Below are positions 50,400 to 58,788 of a DNA stretch of 64,000 nt, piece by piece. The notes beneath the pieces are model-generated. The model saw nothing but the letters and a program-made list of their open reading frames with translations, was not told the origin of the DNA and did not search any database. How positions within the stretch are numbered: position 1 is the first letter of the stretch; every line of letters starts with the position of its first letter. A program made the translations under genes and the position numbers. Origin of the DNA: Lactobacillaceae bacterium AF64-9pH9TA (GTDB taxonomy: Bacteria; Bacillota; Bacilli; Lactobacillales; Lactobacillaceae); the NCBI GenBank assembly GCA_027681045.1, contig JAQDCK010000004.1, positions 95,980 to 159,979 on the forward strand, written 5' to 3'.

Positions 50400-51944
50400 T
50401 CAATTATTCATGGCTTCAATATCGACGACCTTGTCGACCCAGTCACCTCTGAAGAAGTCCCGTTCGTGACTGACGACGATGACCCCGCCTGGGAAGTTGA
50501 CGATGGCCTTCCGCAGGCTGTCCTTAGTTTCATTGTCCAAGTGGTTGGTCGGTTCGTCAAGGAAAAGCAGGTTGGCCGGCTCAAACTGCATCTTAGCCAG
50601 CTTTACCTTCTCCTGCTCGCCCCCGGACAGTTCCTTAAGTGGGCTCATGACTAGTTGGGCAGTCAGCCCCATCCGGGCTAAAGCCTGCCGCAATTCCTTG
50701 GGCTTCTTCTGGTCAAATTCACTCTCTAAGTACTGCAGAGGCGTCATATTCTGGTTGGGCCAGGTTAAGTCCTGCTTAAAGTAGGCCAGCTTAGCCGTAG
50801 CCGACAGATCAAAGCCCCCGTAGATCGGCGGGATTTGCCCCAAGAGAGTCTTAAGCAGGGTGGTCTTGCCGATCCCGTTAAAACCGGTGATGGCGACCTT
50901 TTCCCCATTACCAACAGAGAAGTTGAAGGCTTCCTTAACCAAAGCCTGGTCGTAGCCGATCACCAAGTCCTGAGTCTGCAAAAGCAAGTTAGAGGCCGTT
51001 TCCACGTATGGGAAGTCAAATTTGGCCTTCTTGCCGTTTTGCGGGGGCGTCAGAATTTCCATCCTGTCCAGCTGTTTTTGCCGGGACCGGGCGCTTTTGG
51101 CCCGGGTACCGGCTTTATTTTTTCTGATATAGGCTTCAGTCTTGGCGATCTGTCGCTGCTGGTTGGCATAAGCCTTCATATAAGTCTGCCGGTTGGCTTC
51201 CTTTTGCCGCATGGCCTGCTTTAATGTACCGGTATAGCGGGTGATGGTCCCGAAGTCGATGTCGATAATACAGTTGGTTATCCGGCCTAAAAAGTCGTAG
51301 TCGTGGCTGACAACGATAAAAGCGCCGGTAAAATCATTCAAGTAGTCGACCAGCCAGTCGATGTGGCCGACATCTAAGTAGTTGGTTGGTTCGTCCAGGA
51401 CCAGGACCTGGGGCTGCTCTAAGAGGAGCTTGGCCAGGATCAGCTTGGACCGCTGCCCCCCGGAAAGCTTGGATACATCCCGGTCAAAGCCCAGTTCGGA
51501 TAGGCCTAAGCCGCTGGCCACCCGGTCGATTTCAGTGTCCAAGTCGTAGAAGTTGTTTTCTTCCAGGTAGGTCTGCAAACGCCCTGCTTTGGTTAAAAGG
51601 GCCTCATCGCCGCTTTCGCTGTAATCGATGTAAAGCTGGTTCAACCGGGCTTCATCTTGGTAGAGCTGGTCAAAGGCAGTTTTTAAAAAGTCCCGCATGG
51701 TCAGACCAGGAGTCAGTTTGGCGTACTGGTCCAGGTAGCCGACGGAGAGCTTGTTTTGCCACTTGACGCTCCCTTCATCGGGGAGGATTTCCCCGGTCAG
51801 GATTTTGATCAAGGTGGACTTGCCGACCCCGTTTTGGCCGGTGACCCCCATGTGGTCTTCCTTGTTTAAAACGAAATTTGCGTCTTCATAGAGGGTTTTC
51901 TCCGCAAAACCCTGGGTCAAGCCGCTGACGGTCAGTAAACTCAA
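50400..51944 (-). CDS. ABC-F family ATPase
   Basis: 514 aa with two ABC domains and no membrane segments: first Walker A GQNGVGKSTLIKIL, signature KLSGGQRSKL, Walker B VLVLDEPTNYLD; second Walker A GFNGIGKTTLLK, signature ELSGGEQEKVKL, Walker B LLFLDEPTNHLD. A charged linker (KAGTRAKSARSRQKQLDRME) fits the P-site tRNA-interaction motif. ABC-F proteins act on the ribosome in translation or antibiotic protection. Start is TTG after AAAGGA. The subclass is nearer YbiT/EttA than resistance types, by impression only. Confidence 0.9.
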   Translation of the reverse strand: MSLLTVSGLTQGFAEKTLYEDANFVLNKEDHMGVTGQNGVGKSTLIKILTGEILPDEGSVKWQNKLSVGYLDQYAKLTPGLTMRDFLKTAFDQLYQDEARLNQLYIDYSESGDEALLTKAGRLQTYLEENNFYDLDTEIDRVASGLGLSELGFDRDVSKLSGGQRSKLILAKLLLEQPQVLVLDEPTNYLDVGHIDWLVDYLNDFTGAFIVVSHDYDFLGRITNCIIDIDFGTITRYTGTLKQAMRQKEANRQTYMKAYANQQRQIAKTEAYIRKNKAGTRAKSARSRQKQLDRMEILTPPQNGKKAKFDFPYVETASNLLLQTQDLVIGYDQALVKEAFNFSVGNGEKVAITGFNGIGKTTLLKTLLGQIPPIYGGFDLSATAKLAYFKQDLTWPNQNMTPLQYLESEFDQKKPKELRQALARMGLTAQLVMSPLKELSGGEQEKVKLAKMQFEPANLLFLDEPTNHLDNETKDSLRKAIVNFPGGVIVVSHERDFFRGDWVDKVVDIEAMNN

Positions 51945-51958
51945 AATTTTTTCCTTTC

Positions 51959-52336
51959 TTACAGGTGAAAATCTTCCGCCTGCTTGCGCTCACGATCATA
52001 CTTCTGCAGGGTCTTGAGGATCCGCGGCCAGAGATAGCGCGGGGCGGTCAAGTGCAGGTGGTCGTCAGCCACCCGGAAGTAGCTGGGACTGAGCTTGGTT
52101 AAGCCGGAGAGGAATTCCTCATCCAGGTGGTATTTGTCAGAGATCCGCTGGATTTCGGCAATGGCGTATTCGGTGTAAGACGAGCTCACGAAGACCAGGA
52201 TGGCGCCGATGATGCCCCAGACCAGGGACTGGGTATTGGTCAAGGCAAAAGAGTGCCGGCAAATGTAGAACATGGCGATGAAAGTCATTACGCCGGCGAT
52301 TCCGCCGTAGATGTATGGATAGTAGCGCTTTTTCAC
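51959..52336 (-). CDS. Small two-helix membrane protein, hypothetical
   Basis: 125 aa. Two membrane helices (YGGIAGVMTFIAMFYIC; LVWGIIGAILVFVSSSY) and a cytosolic C-terminus with YHLDEEFLSGLTKLSPSYF. The GTG at 52336 follows GGAGGG at 6 nt and is preferred to an upstream TTG. It lies 14 bp upstream of the ABC-F gene, so likely the same transcript. Family not recognised. Confidence 0.65.
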   Translation of the reverse strand: MKKRYYPYIYGGIAGVMTFIAMFYICRHSFALTNTQSLVWGIIGAILVFVSSSYTEYAIAEIQRISDKYHLDEEFLSGLTKLSPSYFRVADDHLHLTAPRYLWPRILKTLQKYDRERKQAEDFHL

Positions 52337-52412
52337 GAAAATCCCTCCTAATTCTATCAACTATCTTAACGTATTTTGCCCCCTGGATAGTAGGGAAATT
52401 ATTGCTGAAAGG

Positions 52413-52440
52413 AAAAAATACCCCTAGCTAAGCTAGAGGC
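52413..52440 (-). terminator. Terminator
   Basis: The minus strand reads CCTCTAGC, three-base loop, GCTAGGGG, then TATTTTTTCC. It ends the LCP gene transcript. Confidence 0.75.
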
Positions 52441-52452
52441 ATGATGTCATCC

Positions 52453-53592
52453 CTACCAAGAATCACTGCTTCTTGGCGTAATTGAGTTGGCTTCATAAAT
52501 CGTGTAGTTGGTGATGGTTTCATTGCTGGAGAAGTCGACCCCGTTGTAAGTCTCGTTCAAACTGTTCTGCCGGGTTTCCTGGTTGGTCAAGGTCTGCGTC
52601 GGCAGCCCCAGGCTCTTTCTCAGCTTGTTGGACCACTTCTGCAGTTCTGCAGTTGACGCGATCTGGAAGCTGGTCCCGGAAATCGTCGCGTCGTGGCCCT
52701 GGATGTAGCCACTGGAGATGTTGCTTGCCGCGCTTCTGTAGTTGATGGCCAGGCTGGTCATGTCGCCAAAAGTCAGATTGGTCTTGACGTACTTGGCAAA
52801 AACTTTGAGCAGCTTCTGATAGTTGGCTAAACCGTTGACGGACATGCCCTTCTTGACCACGGCCTGGATGATCTGCCGCTGCCGCATCTGCCGGCCGTAG
52901 TCCCCCCGGGGATCGTCATAGCGCATCCGGGCATAAGCGATGGCGTGGCGGCCGTTCAGGTGCTGCTTGCCCTTATGGAAGTCACACCAGTCATAACTGA
53001 AACTGAAAGGCACGTTGACGTCAACCCCGCCTAAAGCGTTGACCAGGCTCTTCAAGGCCTTCATGTTAACTTCCACATAATAGTTGATCGGCACGTTAAG
53101 CATGGCCGAAATTGTCTTGACCGACCCGTTGCTGCCGCCAAACTGGTAGGCTGAGTTGACCTTGAACATGTAGTAACTCTGGCTGCTCGTTTCACCCAGA
53201 ATCTCCGTCAAGGTGTCCCGGGGAATCGAAGTCATGGTCGCCTTCTTGGTCGTCGGGTTGCCGGTCACCAGGATGATGGTGTCCGAGTTCCCTTTGTCAT
53301 GCCGCCCTTCCAGCCCCTGGTCAACCCCTAAAATCAAAATCGAGATCGGCTTCTTGGCCGCGATTCGGGAACTGGTCGCCGTGCTGCCGTTATTGCCGTT
53401 CATGCTCACCAGGGCTGAATGCAGGGAGAAGTAGGCATGCGCCCCCCAGGTCGCTGCTATTAGGACGACAAAGGTCACTAAAAGACCGATGATCGTTGGC
53501 AAGGGGCGGCGGGACTTTTTCAACAGGCCAGCCTGGACGAGCGTCACATTGCGAAATATTTTCTGTTGCCTTCTGCTGTGTTGCTCTTCCAT
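52453..53592 (-). CDS. LytR-CpsA-Psr (LCP) family protein
   Basis: 379 aa. Basic N-terminus (HSRRQQKIFRNVTL), membrane helix IIGLLVTFVVLIAATWGAHA (~38-57), extracellular LCP domain with SILILGVDQGLEGRHDKGN, ATMTSIPRDTLTEI (catalytic Arg) and DDPRGDYGRQMRQRQII. A C-terminal extension (~320-379) is Asn/Thr-rich. Monocistronic and unlinked to eps, so probably a housekeeping ligase for wall teichoic acid or another polymer. It shares domain layout with epsA but has no His tract. Confidence 0.92.
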   Translation of the reverse strand: MEEQHSRRQQKIFRNVTLVQAGLLKKSRRPLPTIIGLLVTFVVLIAATWGAHAYFSLHSALVSMNGNNGSTATSSRIAAKKPISILILGVDQGLEGRHDKGNSDTIILVTGNPTTKKATMTSIPRDTLTEILGETSSQSYYMFKVNSAYQFGGSNGSVKTISAMLNVPINYYVEVNMKALKSLVNALGGVDVNVPFSFSYDWCDFHKGKQHLNGRHAIAYARMRYDDPRGDYGRQMRQRQIIQAVVKKGMSVNGLANYQKLLKVFAKYVKTNLTFGDMTSLAINYRSAASNISSGYIQGHDATISGTSFQIASTAELQKWSNKLRKSLGLPTQTLTNQETRQNSLNETYNGVDFSSNETITNYTIYEANSITPRSSDSW

Positions 53593-53688
53593 AGACTAAC
53601 CCCCTTTAATAATTTGCTATTATATATTTTCGCATGAAAAAGGCATTTAATAAACCAGGCGTAATAATATTTAGACTATCTTATTTTT

Positions 53689-53717
53689 TTGGCAAAAGGC
53701 CGCTTTGAGTGTAGAAT
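53689..53717 (+). promoter_or_regulatory. Promoter of pepF
   Basis: TTGGCA (53689-53694), 17 bp, TAGAAT (53712-53717), 52 bp before the start codon. Confidence 0.65.
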
Positions 53718-53768
53718 ATCTAGTATCGTAAACGCAACAGAAGAAATGAGAAAAAGAAGAGGTATCGT

Positions 53769-55571
53769 ATGGAAATCCCTTATCGCAGTGAGGTTCCCAA
53801 AGAGCAGACCTGGGACCTGACCCGGGTCTTCAAGACTGAGGCGGACTGGGAGGCCGCCTTTAAGGCAGTCAAGCAAGAAGTCAAGGCCCTGCCGGCCTTG
53901 GAAGACGGCTTTACGGAGAGCGCGGCCGTCCTCTATGACCGCTTGACCCAGATTTTTGCTGTTGACCGCCGCCTGTCCAAGATCTACGTCTATGCCAGCA
54001 TGGCCAGCGACGTCGACACCAGCAACCAGAAGAAGCTGGCCCTTAATTCCCGCGGCCAGAGCCTGGCTGCTGAATACCAGGCGGCTGTTGCCTTCATTCA
54101 GCCAGCTGTTTTAGCCTTGGGGAAAGAGGCCCTGGACGCCTTTTTCATGGAAGAGCCAAGACTGGAAAACTACCGGCACTATTTGGAACAGATCGTCAAG
54201 CAGGAAGAGCACGTTTTGCCAGCTGAAGAGGAGAAGCTGGTATCGGCGGCCGGGGATGCCCTGTCAGCTTCCGCCAACACCTTCAATGTCTTGACCAACT
54301 CCGACCTGCAATTCCCTTACATTGAAGATGAAGACGGGGAAGCAGTGGAATTGACGGAAGCCAACTACGACATCTTGATCCAGTCCCAAAACCGGGAAGT
54401 CAGAGAGGACGCCTTTGACGCCCTTTACGCTGGCTATGGCCAGTTCGCGTCAACTTTTGCCTCAACCTTGGCTGGCAATGTCAAGGCCCACAACTTTGAC
54501 GCTCAGACCCACCACTACCAGGACGCCTTGGCCGCGGCTCTGTCAGAAAACAACATCCCTGTCGACGTCTACAACCAGCTTTTGACCAGCGTCCACAAGC
54601 ACCTGGACCTCCTCCACCGCTATGTCAACTTGCGTGAAGAGATCCTGGACTTGAAGGGCGACCTGCAAATGTGGGACATGTACGTACCGATCACGGGCAA
54701 GCCAAGCCTCAGCTACACTTTCGCTGAAGCCAAGGCCCAGGCAAGAGAGGCCCTGCAGGTTTTGGGCGAGGACTATGTCAAGCACGTCGACTACCTCTTC
54801 AACAACCGCTGCATCGACTACGTGGCCAACATGCACAAGCAAAGCGGGGCTTACTCCGGCGGGGCTTATGACACCGACGCCTATGAACTCTTGAACTGGC
54901 AGGGGGACCTGGATTCCCTCTACACCCTGGTTCATGAGACCGGCCACTCAGTCCACAGCATGTACACCCGGGAAAACCAGCCATATGTGTACGGGGACTA
55001 TCCGATTTTTGTCGCGGAAATCGCCTCAACTACCAATGAAAACCTGCTGACCAACTACTTCCTGGACCGGGTGACAGATCCAAAGACCCGGGCCTTCCTG
55101 CTCAACTACTACTTGAGCTCCTTTAAGGGAACGGTCTACCGGCAGACCCAGTTCGCGGAATTCGAGAAGTTCATCCATGAAAGCGACCAGGCGGGTGAAG
55201 CCTTGACGGCTGACTACCTGTGCGGCTTCTACGACCGGCTCAACCAGCAGTACTATGGCCCGGCGATCAGCCTGGGCAGCGACATCGATCTGGAATGGGC
55301 CCGGATCCCCCACTTCTATTACAACTTCTACGTCTACCAGTACGCGACCGGCTTTGCGGCAGCTACTGCCCTGGCTAACAAGATTACTTATGGCAGCCAG
55401 GAAGACAAGGAGAAGTACCTGGACTTCCTTAAGTCCGGCTCCAGCGACTACCCGATCAATATCATGCAGAAGGCCGGCGTCGACATGACCAAGTCCGACT
55501 ACCTGGAAGATGCCTTCAAGGTCTTTGCAGAAAGACTGGACGAATTTACTTACTTGATCAAAAAATTGTAG
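53769..55571 (+). CDS. pepF: Oligoendopeptidase F
   Basis: 600 aa M3 metallopeptidase. Zinc motif VHETGHSVHSMYT near residue 388 (HExxH with downstream Glu in FVAEIASTTNE) and the PepF N-terminal region (RSEVPKEQTWDLTRVFKTE). It cleaves 7-17-residue peptides in the cytoplasm during growth on milk peptides. Length is that of lactic acid bacterial PepF. The ATG has AAGAGG upstream; monocistronic with terminator. Confidence 0.95.
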   Translation: MEIPYRSEVPKEQTWDLTRVFKTEADWEAAFKAVKQEVKALPALEDGFTESAAVLYDRLTQIFAVDRRLSKIYVYASMASDVDTSNQKKLALNSRGQSLAAEYQAAVAFIQPAVLALGKEALDAFFMEEPRLENYRHYLEQIVKQEEHVLPAEEEKLVSAAGDALSASANTFNVLTNSDLQFPYIEDEDGEAVELTEANYDILIQSQNREVREDAFDALYAGYGQFASTFASTLAGNVKAHNFDAQTHHYQDALAAALSENNIPVDVYNQLLTSVHKHLDLLHRYVNLREEILDLKGDLQMWDMYVPITGKPSLSYTFAEAKAQAREALQVLGEDYVKHVDYLFNNRCIDYVANMHKQSGAYSGGAYDTDAYELLNWQGDLDSLYTLVHETGHSVHSMYTRENQPYVYGDYPIFVAEIASTTNENLLTNYFLDRVTDPKTRAFLLNYYLSSFKGTVYRQTQFAEFEKFIHESDQAGEALTADYLCGFYDRLNQQYYGPAISLGSDIDLEWARIPHFYYNFYVYQYATGFAAATALANKITYGSQEDKEKYLDFLKSGSSDYPINIMQKAGVDMTKSDYLEDAFKVFAERLDEFTYLIKKL

Positions 55572-55574
55572 AAA

Positions 55575-55613
55575 ACAAAACGAAGCTGCTCAAAGCGAGC
55601 AACTTCGTTTTTT
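55575..55613 (+). terminator. Terminator after pepF
   Basis: AAAACGAAGCTGCTC pairs with GAGCAACTTCGTTTT, then TT. It can serve both strands. Confidence 0.9.
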
Positions 55614-55640
55614 GCTGTTAAACTTGATACATGTTCAATC

Positions 55641-56867
55641 TTAGTGGTGTGAAGCACCAGTAGCCGCGTCTGGTTTAGACTTGATTTGGTTGACTGTAGT
55701 CACTGGGTATGGCTTGCGCACCCGCGGGTCAGTGCTGGATGGCTTGGTGTCGCCAGCGTACTGGAAGTCAGTCAAACGGGCGTGCTTAACATCTTCAATC
55801 GTCTTGCAGCCAGTCAGTTGCATGTCGATCTTCAATTCATCGTTCAATTCGTTGATGACTGAAGCCACCCCGTGCGGGCCACCTAAAGCCAAGCCGTAAA
55901 GGTAAGGACGGCCGATACCAACCAGGTCAGCGCCCAAAGCCAAAGCCTTGAAGACATGTGAACCCCGGCGAACGCCACCGTCGAAGATAACCGGGCAGCG
56001 GCCGTTGACTGCTTCAACGACTTCTGGCAATACATCGATAGTTGCAGGAGCACCGTCGATTTCCCGGCCACCGTGGTTAGTCACGTAAACGCCGTCTGCG
56101 CCGGCAGTCAAAGCAACTTCAACGTCTTCAGCACAGTTGACACCCTTGACAATAACTGGCAAGCCGGACATTTCCTTGATCCGCTTGATATCGTCCGGGC
56201 CAATGTTCTGGGCGCTGGAAGCGTACATTTGCGCAACGGTTTGCCCTTCGCCCTTAGCGCCTTGGAAACGGGTGAAGAAGTCCAGCGGTACCGGGAAGGC
56301 AAAGTTGGTCCGCAGGTTGGCTTCCCGGTAGCCTGATACCAAAGCGTCAACCGTCAAAAGGATTGCCTTGTAGCCAGCAGCGTTAATCGCGTCAAAGACC
56401 ATCTTGTTGAAGTCCCAGTTCTTTGACAGGTAAAGCTGGAACATCCGCGGAGCATCTGGCGCGGCAGCGGCGATTTCTTCAACCGGCTTGTTGCCGTAAG
56501 TGCTGGAAGTGAACATGGCTCCGGCCAAAGCTGCCCCCTTTTGGGTAGCTACTTCAGCGTCAGCGTGGGAGATCCCATGACAAGCAATTGGTGAGATCAT
56601 GATTGGCGTCTTCAGCTTCATGCCCAGGAATTCAGTTTCAGTTGACGGGTTGTCCATCCCGGTCAAGGCCCGGGGAACGATCTGGTAGTGGTTGAAAGCG
56701 TTGGTGTTGTTTCTCCAAGTCCATTCATATTCTGAACCTGAGGCTACGTAGTAGTAAGCCCCTTCCGGCATTACTTCCTTAGCTCTTTCTTCAAGCTCAT
56801 CAACGTTAACAAATTTTAAGTCTTCATCTGCTTCGCTTTGCGGGAAGCCCTTAATGTAATGTGTCAT
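55641..56867 (-). CDS. FMN-dependent lactate oxidase family enzyme
   Basis: 408 aa. Alpha-hydroxy-acid oxidase fold: GAYYYVASGSEYEWTWRNN (N-terminal FMN/substrate region), PIMISPIACHGISH, LPVIVKGVNCAEDV, catalytic His/Arg in TNHGGREIDGAPA and phosphate binding by FDGGVRRGSHV. Oxidises L-lactate with O2 to pyruvate and H2O2 in the oxidase subclass. The start at 56867 follows GAGGAG at 6 nt; a start six codons earlier overlaps it. Paired with the lactate permease 130 bp upstream. The His-rich C-terminus (GASHH) is unusual but short. Confidence 0.88.
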   Translation of the reverse strand: MTHYIKGFPQSEADEDLKFVNVDELEERAKEVMPEGAYYYVASGSEYEWTWRNNTNAFNHYQIVPRALTGMDNPSTETEFLGMKLKTPIMISPIACHGISHADAEVATQKGAALAGAMFTSSTYGNKPVEEIAAAAPDAPRMFQLYLSKNWDFNKMVFDAINAAGYKAILLTVDALVSGYREANLRTNFAFPVPLDFFTRFQGAKGEGQTVAQMYASSAQNIGPDDIKRIKEMSGLPVIVKGVNCAEDVEVALTAGADGVYVTNHGGREIDGAPATIDVLPEVVEAVNGRCPVIFDGGVRRGSHVFKALALGADLVGIGRPYLYGLALGGPHGVASVINELNDELKIDMQLTGCKTIEDVKHARLTDFQYAGDTKPSSTDPRVRKPYPVTTVNQIKSKPDAATGASHH

Positions 56868-56996
56868 GGAAATCTCCTCAATCATTAAAAAATTACTATC
56901 AATTACTGTTAACTTACCAGGATTATCATAGCATTTAATCGCTTACTTTTGGGCCAATCTTTTACTTTTTAGAATCTGCTTAAAAAAATAGAAGTA

Positions 56997-58535
56997 TTAG
57001 AAGTGCAATTGGCCCGTAGCCAAGCCGACCACGTACAGGAATATACAGATGATGGCGGTGTAGATCCCGCACCACTTGAAGGCTTGCTTCAAAATCGTGC
57101 CTTCGCTGCCTTCCTGGCCGATAGCGGTAGACGCAACCGTGATGGATTGCGGGGAAATCATCTTCCCGGCAGTAGCCCCGACCATGTTGTTGGCCACAAC
57201 CCAAGTCTGACTCACACCCAGGCTTTGGGCAGCTGAAGCTTGCAATTTGGCGAAAAGAATGTTTGAACTGGTGTCTGACCCAGTCACGAAAGTACCCAGG
57301 GCACCGATGATTGGCGCGATCAATGGGTAAACCGGGCCCATGACCTTGACCAGAACAACCGCGATGGCACTGGTCATGCCCGCGTAGCCCATAACCTTAG
57401 CCAGGGCCACGATAGCGGAAATAGTCACCGCTGTCTTGCCGATCCCCTTAATCAGGTCCCAGAGGATGCCAAAAGTTTCCTTAACGCTCAAGCCCTGGAT
57501 CATGGCCCCGATGAAGGTAGCCAGCAAGATCAAGGTACCTGGTGAAGACAGCCAGTTGAGGCTGAACTGACCAGCATTTTTACCAGTGTAAACCTGGAAT
57601 TTAAGAGTCGCGGAGTTGAGCAGGCTGTTAACAGCTGGGAACAGGGAGGAAGCAGCCAAAACGAAGACGAAAACTAAGATGAATGGCGCGCAGGCTTGCA
57701 ACAGTTCGCCAGCTGAGTGCTTGGCGATTTCCCCGGTAGAAGCGGCGTATTCCGGCACGTCCTTGTGCCGCTTGGCCAAAAAGGCTGTAACCAGGATGCA
57801 GACGATGGAGCCGGCGATGGCTGGCAATTCCGCCCCAACGAACTTAGCCACTAAGATTTGCGGCAAGGCAAAGGCCAGACCGGACATGAAGGTAATGAAG
57901 CCTACCCCCTTGATGGCCTTAACGCCCCCGCCGACCAGGCCAACCAGGATGTAAGGGATGACCAGGATCAAAACACTCAGCTGCAGAGATACCACGAAGG
58001 CCGTGTTCATCACGTCCAGGCCGGCAGTCTGGGCCAAGGTGATAACTGGCAGGCCGACCGCCCCGAAGGCAGTTGGAGTGGTGTTGGCTACCAGGCAGAT
58101 AACGGAAGCTTCAATCGGGTTGATCCCAAAGGTCATCAAGATGCTGGCCGGGATGGCAACAGCGGTCCCGAAACCGGCAATGGCTTCCAGGAAGCCCCCA
58201 AAGCCCCAGGCGATCAAGAGGACCAGAACCCGCTTGTCGGTCGTCAAACCACAGAGCATGTCCTGGATTTTTTGCATGGCGCCGGATTTAAAAGTTACCT
58301 TGGAGGTGAACATGGCAGCCACGATGATGTAAACAATCGGGAACAGGCCGCCCAGGATCCCTTCCAAGGTCCCGGTCAGAGTATCAACGACTGGCAACTG
58401 GAAGGCCGTAATGGCCAGAATGATCGCCAGGATAAGAGAAATAACGGCTGCCTTGGCCGCAGGCATCTTCAGGGCTGTCAGAGAGATGATCAACCAGACG
58501 ATCGGGATCAAGGCAAAAATGAATTTAACCCACAT
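56997..58535 (-). CDS. lctP: L-lactate permease (LctP family)
   Basis: 512 aa, about 12-14 membrane helices. WGFGGFLEAIAGFGTAVAIP, ANTTPTAFGAVGLPVITL and the C-terminal GTFVTGSDTSSNILFAKLQ with NNMVGATAGKMISPQSI are diagnostic of the LctP/LldP family. It imports lactate (or glycolate) with protons. AAGGAG lies 8 nt before the ATG. A strong cre site covers the promoter. With the adjacent oxidase it forms a lactate reuse or H2O2-producing unit. Confidence 0.95.
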   Translation of the reverse strand: MWVKFIFALIPIVWLIISLTALKMPAAKAAVISLILAIILAITAFQLPVVDTLTGTLEGILGGLFPIVYIIVAAMFTSKVTFKSGAMQKIQDMLCGLTTDKRVLVLLIAWGFGGFLEAIAGFGTAVAIPASILMTFGINPIEASVICLVANTTPTAFGAVGLPVITLAQTAGLDVMNTAFVVSLQLSVLILVIPYILVGLVGGGVKAIKGVGFITFMSGLAFALPQILVAKFVGAELPAIAGSIVCILVTAFLAKRHKDVPEYAASTGEIAKHSAGELLQACAPFILVFVFVLAASSLFPAVNSLLNSATLKFQVYTGKNAGQFSLNWLSSPGTLILLATFIGAMIQGLSVKETFGILWDLIKGIGKTAVTISAIVALAKVMGYAGMTSAIAVVLVKVMGPVYPLIAPIIGALGTFVTGSDTSSNILFAKLQASAAQSLGVSQTWVVANNMVGATAGKMISPQSITVASTAIGQEGSEGTILKQAFKWCGIYTAIICIFLYVVGLATGQLHF

Positions 58536-58573
58536 TCATGTAGCTCCTTCTATAAGTTTTTTTCACAAGGACT

Positions 58574-58602
58574 ATTGTACATGAAAGCGCTTAAAAAGTC
58601 AT
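58574..58602 (-). promoter_or_regulatory. Lactate permease promoter with cre site
   Basis: Minus-strand TACAAT (58574-58579) with a TGACTT-like -35 at 17 bp. Between them lies TGAAAGCGCTTAAA as read on the + strand (58582-58595), 13 of 14 positions to the cre consensus. CcpA binding there would block RNA polymerase, so the operon should open when preferred sugar is gone. Confidence 0.75.
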
Positions 58603-58687
58603 GTGAAAATTGATTTAAAACGTTGATATATCACCGTTTGTGCTTGAATTTATTTCACAATGTTTTTGCTTGCTAAAAGAAGGATCC

Positions 58688-58716
58688 AAAAAAGCCCCGC
58701 CATTGCGGGGCTCTAT
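58688..58716. terminator. Terminator
   Basis: AGCCCCGC, four-base loop, GCGGGGCT. Followed by TTTTTTGG on the minus strand (end of the zinc-ribbon gene). Confidence 0.9.
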
Positions 58717-58788
58717 ATATTTTTTCACAAGCTTGTTTGTTAACAAGGTTGCCTTTATTGATTGGAAAAAAAGATTTAAAAAATTTTG

